Shown here in pieces: positions 28,766-37,956 of a stretch of 64,000 bases of DNA. Both the position numbers and the translations under genes were made by a program. The notes beneath the pieces are model-generated. The model had not been told where the DNA came from and did no database searches. It worked only from the letters and a program-made list of their open reading frames with translations. Source of the DNA: Vibrio agarivorans (GTDB lineage Bacteria > Pseudomonadota > Gammaproteobacteria > Enterobacterales > Vibrionaceae); the NCBI RefSeq assembly GCF_030409635.1, contig NZ_JAUFQF010000004.1:530241-594240 (forward strand), given 5' to 3'. Numbering within the stretch: the stretch's first letter is position 1; the number at the start of each line of letters is the position of its first letter.

Positions 28766-29263
28766 CTAGATCGTGAACTACAACACCAAACCATCAAACA
28801 GGTTGCGCACTGCATTCAGCAAGCTGAGCGCTATTTTGATGTCTCTCTACCACAGCCAAAGATAAGCTATCAGTTACGTGGCAAAGCCGCAGGCAAGGCC
28901 TACCTTCAGTTGTGGGAAATCCGTCTCAACCCAGTTCTATTTAGCGAAAACCCAGACGCCTTTATCAACGAGGTGATTCCTCATGAAATCGCTCACTTGC
29001 TCTGTTACAAACTGTTTGGTCGTGTGCGACCACACGGTAAAGAGTGGCAAGCTATCATGCTTAAAGTGTTTGGTGTAAACCCAAATACGACGCACTCATT
29101 TGATGTTGCTTCAGTTCAAGGGAAAACCTTCCAATATTGCTGCTCTTGTAACGACTATGCGCTCACTATTCGCCGTCATAACAAAGTGCAGCGTCAGCAA
29201 GCTGCTTATCGTTGTAGCCTTTGTCATGAGCAGTTGCAGTTTACTGGTAAGCAACTCTCCTAG
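28763..29263 (+). CDS. sprT: SprT family zinc metallopeptidase-like protein
   Basis: The bacterial relative of SPRTN. The metallopeptidase motif HEIAHLL with a third ligand in RPHGKEWQ is present, and a C-terminal zinc ribbon has CCSC and CSLC pairs. No ATG exists in the plausible start region. TTG 28763 gives 166 residues, close to E. coli SprT (165); the frame extends to TTG 28706 but that would code through the upstream terminator. The sprT-rsmE-gshB order is conserved, but endonuclease I is missing between sprT and rsmE (see findings). Start uncertain, identity good. Confidence 0.85.
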   Translation: MLDRELQHQTIKQVAHCIQQAERYFDVSLPQPKISYQLRGKAAGKAYLQLWEIRLNPVLFSENPDAFINEVIPHEIAHLLCYKLFGRVRPHGKEWQAIMLKVFGVNPNTTHSFDVASVQGKTFQYCCSCNDYALTIRRHNKVQRQQAAYRCSLCHEQLQFTGKQLS

Positions 29264-29396
29264 TACTCTTCGAGAACTCTCCGAACATTTGAGCCTGAAG
29301 ATAATCCATCACATTTCAACCCCTTGTTTTTTCGTCGCTGCGCAACCATGTTAGACTTAACTCAATATCAATAAGCTAACTTTTGGATACTGCACT

Positions 29397-30128
29397 ATGC
29401 GCGTACCTCGAATTTTCCACCCGGAACCTATCCTCACTCTTGGTGAACTTAACTTAAGTGAAGATGCTAGTGGCCACGTTGGCCGCGTGCTACGCATGAA
29501 AGAGGGACAACAGGTTCTGTTGTTTGATAACAGTGGCGCCGAGTTTCCAGCAGAGATCGCTGCTGTCAGTAAGAAAAACGTCGCGGTAAAGGTACTAGAG
29601 CGTGTTGAGAACAGCATTGAATCACCACTCGACCTGCATCTTGGTCAGGTGATCTCTCGAGGTGACAAAATGGAGTTCACCATTCAAAAGTCTGTGGAGC
29701 TTGGCGTAAACAGTATTACTCCCCTTATTTCTGAGCGCTGCGGAGTCAAACTAGACCAAAAGCGTTTTGAGAAGAAGCTAGTACAATGGCAAAAAGTGGC
29801 AATCGCGGCATGTGAACAGTGCGGTAGGAATCGCGTTCCTGAGATTCGCCCGATAATGCAACTCGAAGAGTGGTGTAATGAAGAGTTTGATGGTCTTAAA
29901 TTAAACTTGCACCCTCGCGCTAAATACTCAATCAATACGCTACCGACACCCGTTGAAAAAGTTCGCCTGTTGATTGGCCCAGAAGGCGGGCTATCTAGCG
30001 ATGAGATTGAGAAAACACGTCACTATAATTTTGAAGAAACGCTGCTAGGGCCAAGAGTATTAAGAACCGAAACTGCCGCCCTAACTGCAATTACAGCCCT
30101 ACAAGTTCGCTTTGGCGATCTTGGCTAA
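29397..30128 (+). CDS. rsmE: 16S rRNA m3U1498 methyltransferase
   Basis: SPOUT-class methyltransferase acting on assembled 30S subunits. An N-terminal PUA-like domain (1-72: [25 protein letters not shown]) is followed by the knotted SAM domain with [15 protein letters not shown] and [15 protein letters not shown]. The 243 residues match the family. gshB follows with only the short distance of its leader, so the two are an operon. Confidence 0.95.
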   Translation: MRVPRIFHPEPILTLGELNLSEDASGHVGRVLRMKEGQQVLLFDNSGAEFPAEIAAVSKKNVAVKVLERVENSIESPLDLHLGQVISRGDKMEFTIQKSVELGVNSITPLISERCGVKLDQKRFEKKLVQWQKVAIAACEQCGRNRVPEIRPIMQLEEWCNEEFDGLKLNLHPRAKYSINTLPTPVEKVRLLIGPEGGLSSDEIEKTRHYNFEETLLGPRVLRTETAALTAITALQVRFGDLG

Positions 30129-30140
30129 ATGGAGAAAAGA

Positions 30141-31088
30141 ATGATCAAGCTCGGCATTGTGATGGACCCAATTTCGTCCATCAATATTAAGAAAGATTCA
30201 AGTTTTGCCATGATGCTAGAAGCGCAGCGTCGCGGTTACGAAATTCACTACATGGAAATGAACGATCTTCACCTTGATCAAGGTGTCGCGATTGCTGATA
30301 CAAAAGTGCTTGAGCTAAAAGAAGACCCGAACGGCTGGTACGAGTTTAAGTCTGAACAAACGATTAAGCTTGCGGATCTTGATGCAGTATTAATGCGTAA
30401 AGATCCACCTTTTGACACCGAGTACATCTACGCGACCTACATTCTCGAGCGCGCAGAAGAAAATGGCGCACTGATCGTCAATAAGCCACAAAGCCTGCGT
30501 GACTGTAATGAAAAACTCTTTACGGCGTGGTTCCCTGAACTGACACCGACCACCATCGTGACGCGTAAAGCAGAGAAGATCAAAGCATTCCGTGAAGAGC
30601 ATGGCGATGTCATTCTCAAGCCTCTTGACGGTATGGGCGGCGCTTCGATCTTCCGCGTGAAAGAAAACGATCCAAACGTCTCTGTGATCATCGAGACACT
30701 GACCAACCACGGTCAAAACTACGCAATGGCGCAAACCTTCGTGCCTGATATCAGCAATGGTGATAAGCGTATTCTGGTGGTTGATGGTGAGCCGATGCCA
30801 TACTGCCTTGCTCGTATTCCAGCAAAAGGTGAGACGCGTGGCAACCTAGCCGCTGGCGGTACGGGAGAAGCTCGCCCTCTGAGTGAGACCGACCTTAAGA
30901 TCGCTCAAGCAGTCGCACCTACGCTAAAAGAGAAAGGGTTAATCTTTGTTGGCCTTGATGTCATCGGCGACAAGTTGACAGAGATTAACGTAACGAGCCC
31001 TACCTGCATCCGTGAGATTGAAGCTGCCTTTGATATCTCTATCACTGGCAAGCTAATGGATGCTATTGAGCGTCGCGTTAAGGCATAA
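30141..31088 (+). CDS. gshB: Glutathione synthetase
   Basis: ATP-grasp ligase joining gamma-glutamylcysteine and glycine. The start MIKLGIVMDPISSINIKKDSSFAMMLEAQRRGY is the canonical N terminus. ATP-grasp elements are KPLDGMGGASIFR and FVGLDVIGDKLTEINVTSPT. ATG 30141 is 6 bases from GGAG and gives 315 residues (E. coli 316); an in-frame ATG at 30129 would add MEKR and leave no Shine-Dalgarno. It is the third gene in sprT-rsmE-gshB-yqgE-ruvX. Confidence 0.96.
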   Translation: MIKLGIVMDPISSINIKKDSSFAMMLEAQRRGYEIHYMEMNDLHLDQGVAIADTKVLELKEDPNGWYEFKSEQTIKLADLDAVLMRKDPPFDTEYIYATYILERAEENGALIVNKPQSLRDCNEKLFTAWFPELTPTTIVTRKAEKIKAFREEHGDVILKPLDGMGGASIFRVKENDPNVSVIIETLTNHGQNYAMAQTFVPDISNGDKRILVVDGEPMPYCLARIPAKGETRGNLAAGGTGEARPLSETDLKIAQAVAPTLKEKGLIFVGLDVIGDKLTEINVTSPTCIREIEAAFDISITGKLMDAIERRVKA

Positions 31089-31094
31089 GCACGC

Positions 31095-31117
31095 ATGGCG
31101 GCATAATAGGCCGCCAT
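31095..31117 (+). terminator. Hairpin between gshB and yqgE
   Basis: ATGGCGGC and GCCGCCAT pair perfectly around a seven-base loop. The T run is poor, so it may be an attenuating or mRNA-stabilising hairpin rather than a full terminator. Confidence 0.55.
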
Positions 31118-31145
31118 TGATTAGCCCCAACCTATTGGAGTCGCT

Positions 31146-31709
31146 ATGAATTTAACCAACCACTTTTTAGTTGCTATGCCCGGGATGCAAGATCCCTACT
31201 TCAAGAACAGTGTGGTCTACATCTGTGAGCATAATGAAGATGGGGCGATGGGTCTCATTATTAATGCCCCAATTGATGTAACGGTAGGCAATATTCTTGA
31301 GCAAGCCGAGATCGATCCAGTCCATCCGCAACTCCTGACTGAAAGCCTTGAGCGACCCGTACTCAATGGCGGGCCTGTGGCGGAAGATCGTGGTTTTGTC
31401 TTACACAAACCTAAAGACTATTACGAATCGAGCATTCAGATGACTGATGACCTCACTGTTACGACCTCTCGAGATATTTTGACGGTTCTCGGCACTGAGG
31501 CTGAGCCCAGTGATTATCTAGTCACCCTAGGCTATTCCGGTTGGACAGCAGGACAACTCGAGGTCGAGCTTGCCGACAACTCATGGCTAACAATTGAGGC
31601 CGACTCCGTACTCATCTTCGACACACCAAACAATGACAAGTGGCGCAAAGCCGTTGAAAAGCTTGGAATCGATCCAGCGCAACTCTCAAGTCTTGCTGGC
31701 CACGCTTAA
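31146..31709 (+). CDS. yqgE: UPF0301/DUF179 protein YqgE
   Basis: A 187-residue conserved protein of unknown biochemical function, almost always beside ruvX. Landmarks: [40 protein letters not shown] at the start, [15 protein letters not shown], and [21 protein letters not shown]. Complete and ordinary. It is 30 bases before ruvX. Confidence 0.93.
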   Translation: MNLTNHFLVAMPGMQDPYFKNSVVYICEHNEDGAMGLIINAPIDVTVGNILEQAEIDPVHPQLLTESLERPVLNGGPVAEDRGFVLHKPKDYYESSIQMTDDLTVTTSRDILTVLGTEAEPSDYLVTLGYSGWTAGQLEVELADNSWLTIEADSVLIFDTPNNDKWRKAVEKLGIDPAQLSSLAGHA

Positions 31710-31739
31710 ACCTCATCAATATAGGAAACCCGATTCGTT

Positions 31740-32162
31740 ATGTCTCGTACAATTATGGGCTTTGATTTTGGCACCAAGAGCATTGGCAGTGCCATTGGTC
31801 AGGAGATCACTGGTACCGCCTCGCCGCTTCGCGCCTTTAAGGCTAATGATGGTATCCCAAACTGGGATGACATTGAAAAGTTGATCAAAGAGTGGCAGCC
31901 GGATCTGCTTGTCGTCGGATTACCAACCGATTTGCATGGACGTGACTTAGAAACGATTACCCCTAGAGCGAAGAAATTTGCTAACCGCTTGCATGGCCGC
32001 TTTGGTTTGCCTGTCGAGCTGCACGATGAACGCCTATCAACTGCCGAAGCTCGTGCTGATCTTTTCAGTATGGGAGGCTACAAAGCTCTTGAGAAAGGCA
32101 ATATTGACTGTCAGTCAGCCGTGGTCATCTTAGAAAGCTGGTTTGAGGCGCAATGGGGTTAG
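31740..32162 (+). CDS. ruvX: RuvX/YqgF RNase H-fold nuclease
   Basis: Involved in 16S rRNA 5'-end maturation; sometimes annotated as a putative Holliday junction resolvase. It has an RNase H-like fold: [16 protein letters not shown] at the start with the first catalytic Asp, [11 protein letters not shown], and [15 protein letters not shown] with acidic residues, then [15 protein letters not shown]. The 140 residues are the family length. It ends the sprT-ruvX run. Confidence 0.95.
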   Translation: MSRTIMGFDFGTKSIGSAIGQEITGTASPLRAFKANDGIPNWDDIEKLIKEWQPDLLVVGLPTDLHGRDLETITPRAKKFANRLHGRFGLPVELHDERLSTAEARADLFSMGGYKALEKGNIDCQSAVVILESWFEAQWG

Positions 32163-32178
32163 TGAGTCTGATAACCAC

Positions 32179-32209
32179 CGTAATAGCCGCCAGATAAACT
32201 GGCGGCTAT
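32179..32209. terminator. Inverted repeat between ruvX and pilU
   Basis: AATAGCCGCCAG with CTGGCGGCTATT around a five-base loop, between convergent genes. T runs are short; likely a bidirectional terminator. Confidence 0.6.
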
Positions 32210-32226
32210 TAGCTCGCTATTCCATG

Positions 32227-33348
32227 TTATTCCATATCTATCTTCACATTAGACAGCGCACCTCCAGAGAACCCCTCTCCACGCTGTGTTTTCAGCATTA
32301 AACGCAGATCGTTGGGGGAGTCTGCACTGTGCAGCGCATCCTCTTCATTGATCTTATCCTCCACCACCAATTGATAGAGCGCCTGATCAAAGGTCTGCAT
32401 TCCAACCTCTTTTGAACGCGCCATCGTAGCTTTAAGTTCATGCAGATCGCCACGACGGATCAGATCGGATACACGTGGGCTGTTGAGCAACACTTCAAAC
32501 ACACCATGACGCCCCTGACCGTTTTTATCACGGATCAACTGCTGGCCAATCACACCTTTTAGGTTCATTGAAAGATCAAACAAGAACTGCTCTCGTTGCT
32601 CTTTCGGTATCAAATGTAGAATTCGCTCAAGAGCTTGGTTGGCATTATTCGCATGCAAGGTAGCCATACACAAGTGCCCTGTTTCAGCAAAAGTCATGGC
32701 GTACTCCATCGTCTCACGGCTGCGGATCTCACCGATCAAGATCATATCTGGCGCCTGACGCAGAGAGTTTTTGAGTGCGACTTCAAAGCTCTCAGTATCC
32801 AAACCCACTTCACGCTGAGTCACAATACAACGTTTATGCTCATGCACAAACTCGATAGGATCCTCTACCGTCAGAATATGCCCTGTTCGATGACTATTTC
32901 GATAACCTGTCATTGCTGCCATCGTAGTAGACTTACCCGATCCCGTTGCACCAACCACCAATACCAAACCTCGTTTAGCAATGGAAAGATCTTGCAACAC
33001 CTCGGGTAGCTTCAGCTCATCAAAAGTGGGGATATTGGTTTCAATTCGGCGAATCACCGCGCCAGGCAGTTCTCTTTGATAGAACGCACTGACACGAAAA
33101 CGGCCGATATCACGCACAATGGCAAAGTTGGCTTCACGCTGTTGATGATAATCACTACGTCGAGACTCATCCATCATCGACTCTAACAAAGCCAGCACAT
33201 CTTGCTCACTCAGTTTCTCACCTTGTGCTTTTAGCTCCCCATCGACTCGAAATAGCACAGGAGCTCCCACGGTGATGTAGAGATCCGAAGCTTTATTCTC
33301 CAGCATCCCTTGCAGGAAGGTATCGATATTCATTTCTGCAGACGACAT
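32227..33348 (-). CDS. pilU: Type IV pilus retraction ATPase PilU
   Basis: PilT-dependent retraction ATPase of type IV pili. It has an N-terminal PAS-like domain (MNIDTFLQGMLENKASDLYITVGAPVLFRVDG), Walker A GATGSGKST, and the Walker B/Asp box region MILIGEIRSRETMEYAMTFAETGHLCMATLHANNANQALERILHL. The 373 residues match PilU. It follows pilT by 9 bases. In Vibrio cholerae PilU supports force generation by the DNA-uptake pilus. Confidence 0.96.
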   Translation of the reverse strand: MSSAEMNIDTFLQGMLENKASDLYITVGAPVLFRVDGELKAQGEKLSEQDVLALLESMMDESRRSDYHQQREANFAIVRDIGRFRVSAFYQRELPGAVIRRIETNIPTFDELKLPEVLQDLSIAKRGLVLVVGATGSGKSTTMAAMTGYRNSHRTGHILTVEDPIEFVHEHKRCIVTQREVGLDTESFEVALKNSLRQAPDMILIGEIRSRETMEYAMTFAETGHLCMATLHANNANQALERILHLIPKEQREQFLFDLSMNLKGVIGQQLIRDKNGQGRHGVFEVLLNSPRVSDLIRRGDLHELKATMARSKEVGMQTFDQALYQLVVEDKINEEDALHSADSPNDLRLMLKTQRGEGFSGGALSNVKIDME

Positions 33349-33357
33349 AGCAACTCC

Positions 33358-34398
33358 TTAAAAAATCGGTGCTGAATCGGTTTCAATTTTGCGTGCGACT
33401 TCATCAGGATCCACCACACCCTGTGCTAATAGCTGTTTAGAGTTCTGCTCCATCGTTTGCATGCCGTGTGCTGCGCCTGTCTGAATGATCGAGTACATCT
33501 GCGCGACCTTATCTTCACGGATCAAGTTACGAATTGCCGGTGTTGCCATCATGATCTCATGACAAGCCACACGTCCGCCTCCAACTCGTTTAAGAAGTTT
33601 TTGCGCAATAACGGCACGTAAAGACTCCGAAAGCATCGAACGTACCATGTCTTTATCACTACCAGGGAACACATCAATAATTCGGTCAATCGTCTTGGCT
33701 GCTGAACTGGTGTGCAGAGTACCAAACACTAAGTGCCCGGTTTCTGCTGCTGTTAGCGCTAGACTGATCGTCTCTTGATCGCGCAACTCTCCGACTAGAA
33801 TAACGTCTGGATCTTCACGCAAAGCACTACGCAGCGCATTCTTAAAGCTGTGCGTATCTCGATGCACTTCACGTTGGTTGATCAAACATTTGTTGTTGGT
33901 ATGCACAAACTCGATCGGATCTTCAATCGTCAAAATATGCTTGTTGTGATTGCGGTTAACATAGTCCACCATCGCAGCAAGTGTCGTCGACTTACCAGAG
34001 CCCGTTGGGCCAGTCACCAAGACGAGACCTTTCTCATAATTAGCAATTTTTTCGAACACTTGAGGGGCTTCTAGCTGCTCAAGTGTCGGTATAACCGTGG
34101 GTATGGTACGAAATACCGCTGAGCAGCCACGCGCCTGATTGAAGGCGTTAACACGAAAGCGCCCCACATCAGGTAGCTCAAAAGAGAAGTCTACCTCTAA
34201 CCTTTCTTCGAACTCGCTGCGCTGTGCATCATTCATAATCTCAAACACCAAACGGTGTACATCTGCATGGCTAAAAGCAGGAACACCCAGCTTTCTCACT
34301 TCTCCATCAATACGGACCATTGGCGGAACTCCAGCAGAAAGGTGTAGATCTGACGCATTATGCTTTACACTAAAATCCAGTAACTCAGCGATATCCAT
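33358..34398 (-). CDS. pilT: Type IV pilus retraction ATPase PilT
   Basis: Hexameric ATPase that depolymerises pili for twitching and DNA uptake. Features are Walker A GPTGSGKST, ILVGELRDQETISLALTAAETGHLVFGTLHTSSAAKTIDRIIDVFP and the PilT signature AIRNLIREDK. 346 residues is standard. First gene of pilTU; divergent from yggS with a 24-base gap, so the two promoters overlap the coding starts closely. Confidence 0.97.
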   Translation of the reverse strand: MDIAELLDFSVKHNASDLHLSAGVPPMVRIDGEVRKLGVPAFSHADVHRLVFEIMNDAQRSEFEERLEVDFSFELPDVGRFRVNAFNQARGCSAVFRTIPTVIPTLEQLEAPQVFEKIANYEKGLVLVTGPTGSGKSTTLAAMVDYVNRNHNKHILTIEDPIEFVHTNNKCLINQREVHRDTHSFKNALRSALREDPDVILVGELRDQETISLALTAAETGHLVFGTLHTSSAAKTIDRIIDVFPGSDKDMVRSMLSESLRAVIAQKLLKRVGGGRVACHEIMMATPAIRNLIREDKVAQMYSIIQTGAAHGMQTMEQNSKQLLAQGVVDPDEVARKIETDSAPIF

Positions 34399-34422
34399 AT
34401 AATTTCCTTGGTTTCATAGACT

Positions 34423-35133
34423 ATGAGTAGTATTCAACAAAACATCGAACTTATCACTTCACAAATTAAAAGTGCAGAGCAAAAGTGTGGGCGTGCTCGT
34501 GACTCTGTGCAATTGCTGGCGGTAAGTAAAACAAAACCTAATCAGGCAATTCTAGAAGCTGCGCAAGCAGGCCATCAACTGTTCGGCGAAAACTATGTCC
34601 AAGAAGGGGTGGATAAAGTCCAGTTCTTCAACCAGAACCACCCTGAATTAGCGATTGAATGGCACTTTATCGGTCCTATTCAATCAAATAAAACACGCCA
34701 TGTGGCAGAGCACTTTGCTTGGGTTCATACCATTGACCGCGCAAAGACCGCACAGCGCTTGAACGATCAGCGCCCAGAAGGTATGCCCCCTTTGCAAGTG
34801 CTATTGCAAGTCAACACCAGTGGCGAATCCTCAAAATCAGGCCTCGATGCAGAGCAAGTATTTGAGCTCGCTGAGTTGATTTCTCGCCTGCCAAACCTCA
34901 AATTAAGAGGATTGATGTCAATACCAGCCAATGTGACTGACTATGACTCACAACTGGCAGCCTTCACCGAGCTTGCAGCACTAAAAGACAAGCTCCACGC
35001 TTTGTATCCAAGTGTTGATACCCTCTCGATGGGAATGAGTGGGGATATGGAGGCAGCGATTGAAGCAGGTAGCACGATTGTTCGCATTGGCACTGCTATT
35101 TTTGGTGCGCGTGATTACGCAAATAAGAGCTAG
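34423..35133 (+). CDS. yggS: PLP homeostasis protein (PLPBP/YggS)
   Basis: Single-domain alanine-racemase-fold protein that binds pyridoxal phosphate and buffers B6 and amino-acid metabolism. The PLP lysine is in LLAVSKTKP, with FGENYVQE, WHFIGPIQSNK, VNTSGESSKSG and MGMSGDMEAAIEAGSTIVRIGTAIFG. The 236 residues match. It is 8 bases before proC and starts a conserved run yggS-proC-yggT-yggU. Confidence 0.96.
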   Translation: MSSIQQNIELITSQIKSAEQKCGRARDSVQLLAVSKTKPNQAILEAAQAGHQLFGENYVQEGVDKVQFFNQNHPELAIEWHFIGPIQSNKTRHVAEHFAWVHTIDRAKTAQRLNDQRPEGMPPLQVLLQVNTSGESSKSGLDAEQVFELAELISRLPNLKLRGLMSIPANVTDYDSQLAAFTELAALKDKLHALYPSVDTLSMGMSGDMEAAIEAGSTIVRIGTAIFGARDYANKS

Positions 35134-35141
35134 AGAGAATA

Positions 35142-35960
35142 ATGGAACACAAGAAAATTGCCTTTATTGGCGCAGGTAACATGGCTCGCTCCATCATCGC
35201 AGGCCTTAAAGCTAGTGGATACCCAACACAGCTCATCACAGCAACGGCGCCCAGCCAATCGACTCGTGATGCATTAACAAGGGAGTTTGCGGTTAATACC
35301 ACAACCGATAACGAGCAAGCAGCAAAGCAAGCTGAAGTGGTTGTCCTTGCGGTTAAGCCTCAGATGATGTCTCTGGTTGGCGAGGGCCTACGCGAAGTTG
35401 ATTTCACCAACAAGCTGGTGATTTCGATTGCAGCTGGTATCAACTGTCAACGATTAGAAGAGATGTTAGGCAGTAAACTTACCCTGGTTCGTGTTATGCC
35501 AAACACCCCTTCTCTTGTTGGTGAAGGCATGAGTGGCCTATACGCTCCACAAACGGTATCACAGGAACAGCGCGACTTTGCCCACCAACTAATGCAAGCG
35601 GTTGGCGAAGTATGCTGGGTCGAACAAGAATCAGGAATCAACAATATCATTGCAGCAGCTGGGAGCTCACCTGCCTATTTCTTCCTCTTTATGGAAGCGA
35701 TGCAGAAAGAGGCGATTGCTCAAGGCTTTACGCCAGAGACCGCGCGTTTACTTGTGCAGCAGTCAGCACTGGGGGCGGCCAAGCTTGTGGCGGCAAAACC
35801 GGAGCTAGAGCTCGCGACCCTGCGTGAACAAGTGACATCCAAAGGCGGTACTACCGCAGAAGCGCTGCGCACCTTTAACCAATCTCAGCTTTCAGATATT
35901 GTATCGAAAGCGATGCGTGCAGCCGTTGCTCGCGCAGAAGAAATGGAATCATTATTTTAA
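35142..35960 (+). CDS. proC: Pyrroline-5-carboxylate reductase
   Basis: Final step of proline synthesis, NADPH-dependent. The Rossmann GxGxxA/M is FIGAGNMARSIIAGL; VLAVKPQMM, VRVMPNTPSLVGEGMSGLY, AGSSPAYFFLFMEAM and VTSKGGTTAEALRTF follow. 272 residues, complete. The usual yggS-proC pairing is kept. Confidence 0.97.
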   Translation: MEHKKIAFIGAGNMARSIIAGLKASGYPTQLITATAPSQSTRDALTREFAVNTTTDNEQAAKQAEVVVLAVKPQMMSLVGEGLREVDFTNKLVISIAAGINCQRLEEMLGSKLTLVRVMPNTPSLVGEGMSGLYAPQTVSQEQRDFAHQLMQAVGEVCWVEQESGINNIIAAAGSSPAYFFLFMEAMQKEAIAQGFTPETARLLVQQSALGAAKLVAAKPELELATLREQVTSKGGTTAEALRTFNQSQLSDIVSKAMRAAVARAEEMESLF

Positions 35961-36016
35961 AACTCAACACTCTCTGCTGCTTTAGGACGAGACTGTTATT
36001 GCTGTAAGGGCTAACT

Positions 36017-36574
36017 ATGAACTCAATGAGTTTTCTAATTTCTACACTCTTCGACCTTTATATCATGGTCGTTATTCTGCGCATTTGGTTACAAGCCACT
36101 CGTGCGGATTTCTACAATCCATTTTCACAATTTATCGTTAAAGCGACACAACCGGTCGTTGGTCCGCTGCGTCGAGTGATTCCATCCATTGGTAGCCTAG
36201 ATTTAGCCACCCTAATCTTTGCCTATGTTCTTTGTGTCATCAAATTTGTCGCACTTGTTATGCTTGCCTCGAAAGGCGCGATGGCATTCAGCCTTGATTA
36301 CCTTTACCTAGGATTCCTGTCTCTGGTCAAAGCAGCAGGTGGCCTACTGTTCTGGGTTCTACTATTGCGCGCCATTTTGAGCTGGGTAAGCCAAGGCCGT
36401 AGCCCTATCGAGTATGTTTTCCATCAACTGACTGAGCCAATGCTGGCTCCTATCCGTCGTATCATCCCGGCGATGGGTGGCTTTGATTTCAGTGTATTAG
36501 TGCTATTTATCGTCTTGCAGTTTGCCAACTTCTTAATGGGTGATTTAATCGGGCCAATCTGGTTCAGACTATAA
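36017..36574 (+). CDS. yggT: YggT-family membrane protein
   Basis: Integral membrane protein with two YGGT repeats: about 1-75 ([47 protein letters not shown]) and about 95-175 ([40 protein letters not shown]). Linked in other bacteria to osmotic tolerance and, distantly, to division-site proteins (YlmG). 185 residues. Its stop overlaps the yggU start by one base (TAATG). Confidence 0.92.
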   Translation: MNSMSFLISTLFDLYIMVVILRIWLQATRADFYNPFSQFIVKATQPVVGPLRRVIPSIGSLDLATLIFAYVLCVIKFVALVMLASKGAMAFSLDYLYLGFLSLVKAAGGLLFWVLLLRAILSWVSQGRSPIEYVFHQLTEPMLAPIRRIIPAMGGFDFSVLVLFIVLQFANFLMGDLIGPIWFRL

Positions 36575-36864
36575 TGACGCAAGCGGCATGGCTTGATGGC
36601 GAAGACCTTCTTCTCCGGTTGTATATTCAGCCAAAAGCAAGCCGAGACGCCATTGTCGGGTTACATGGTGAAGAGTTAAAAATAGCTATCACCGCCCCAC
36701 CCGTCGATGGCAAAGCGAATGCACATTTGACCAAATACCTTGCTAAACAGTGCAAGGTATCTAAAGGCTCAATCAGTATTGAGAAAGGTGAGTTAGGTCG
36801 GCACAAGCAAGTGCGAATTAGCTCTCCGAGCCAACTACCCAAAGAGATTAAAGCCATCCTATGA
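36574..36864 (+). CDS. yggU: DUF167 protein YggU
   Basis: A 96-residue protein of unknown function with the family core [39 protein letters not shown]. It overlaps yggT by one base. The last three codons and the stop lie inside the operon's terminator hairpin (36850-36874), so coding sequence and terminator are merged. Confidence 0.93.
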   Translation: MTQAAWLDGEDLLLRLYIQPKASRDAIVGLHGEELKIAITAPPVDGKANAHLTKYLAKQCKVSKGSISIEKGELGRHKQVRISSPSQLPKEIKAIL

Positions 36865-36874
36865 TGGCTTTTTT
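36850..36874 (+). terminator. Terminator overlapping the yggU 3' end
   Basis: AAAGCCATC pairs with GATGGCTTT around a four-base loop, followed by T. The yggU stop (36862-36864) is inside the loop/3' arm. Confidence 0.85.
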
Positions 36875-36914
36875 CATATATAAATCCAATCAACGCTAAT
36901 CTAGGAGAGATAAG

Positions 36915-37346
36915 ATGAAACGCTGGATAGGACTCCTTCTCTGCGCACTATTTACCAGCTCAGCAGTGGCGGGGCAATTCAAGACCTTTAAAGACGTTGA
37001 AGTGCACTACGCTGCCTTTAACTCGACCTTCCTCACACCCAAAGTCGCTCGCAGCTATGACCTAAAACGCAATGGTTATTCCGCGATACTCAATATTAGT
37101 GTGTTGGACAACGCCTCTCTTGGAAAACCGGCTACCACGGCCAAACTATCAGGCAGCGCGAAGAATCTTATCGGGCACAGTAAAAATCTGACTTTTCGAG
37201 AAGTGAAAGAGGGAGATGCGATATACTATCTAGCAGAGTTCTCCATCAGCAATGAAGAGACACTCACGTTTACCATTGATGTAGACAGTGGCAATAAAGG
37301 CACTGGAAAGCTGACCTTTACCCAGAAATTTTATGTAGAAGAGTAG
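36915..37346 (+). CDS. Periplasmic DUF4426 protein
   Basis: Signal peptide 1-20 (MKRWIGLLLCALFTSSAVAG) then a small beta-rich domain starting QFKTFKDVEVHYAAFNSTFLTPKVARSYDLKRNGYSAILNIS, the DUF4426 signature. 143 residues. Function unknown to me; in gammaproteobacteria it is commonly next to rdgB and hemW, as here (12 bases before rdgB). ATG 36915 follows AGGAGAG. Confidence 0.88.
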   Translation: MKRWIGLLLCALFTSSAVAGQFKTFKDVEVHYAAFNSTFLTPKVARSYDLKRNGYSAILNISVLDNASLGKPATTAKLSGSAKNLIGHSKNLTFREVKEGDAIYYLAEFSISNEETLTFTIDVDSGNKGTGKLTFTQKFYVEE

Positions 37347-37358
37347 TTTGAGTAGATC

Positions 37359-37949
37359 ATGAAAAAAATCGTATTAGCAACGGGCAACCAAGGTAAGGTT
37401 CGTGAAATGGCAGACCTTCTGTCTGACTTTGGTTTTGAGGTGCACTCACAAAATGAATTTAACGTCTCTGACGTGGCCGAAACTGGCACAACCTTCATTG
37501 AGAATGCGATTATTAAGGCGCGTCATGCCGCCAAAGAGACCGGTTTAGCTGCTATTGCCGATGACTCAGGTTTAGAGGTGGATTTCCTCAAAGGTGCACC
37601 GGGTATTTACTCGGCTCGCTACGCGGGTGAAGGTGCTTCAGACCAAGAGAACTTAGAAAAACTACTTGAAGCCATGAAAGGGGTACCAGAAGCTGAGCGT
37701 ACTGCTCGCTTCCACTGTGTATTGGTTCTAATGAAGCATGAAAATGACCCGACACCCGTTGTTTGTCACGGTAAATGGGAAGGTCGAATTCTAGAGCAAG
37801 CTGAGGGTGAAAATGGCTTTGGCTATGACCCTATTTTCTTTGTTCCTGAAGACAACTGCTCGTCTGCTCTGCTTGAACCAGCACGTAAAAAGCAGTTATC
37901 ACACCGCGGAAAGGCACTGAAAGCCCTGTTTGCTGAACTGTCAAAGTAA
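37359..37949 (+). CDS. rdgB: dITP/XTP pyrophosphatase
   Basis: House-cleaning nucleotidase that removes non-canonical purine nucleoside triphosphates. Ham1 family: [73 protein letters not shown] and the LSHRGKAL end. 196 residues, standard. Neighbour hemW follows by 7 bases. Confidence 0.96.
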   Translation: MKKIVLATGNQGKVREMADLLSDFGFEVHSQNEFNVSDVAETGTTFIENAIIKARHAAKETGLAAIADDSGLEVDFLKGAPGIYSARYAGEGASDQENLEKLLEAMKGVPEAERTARFHCVLVLMKHENDPTPVVCHGKWEGRILEQAEGENGFGYDPIFFVPEDNCSSALLEPARKKQLSHRGKALKALFAELSK

Positions 37950-37956
37950 CTTACTT

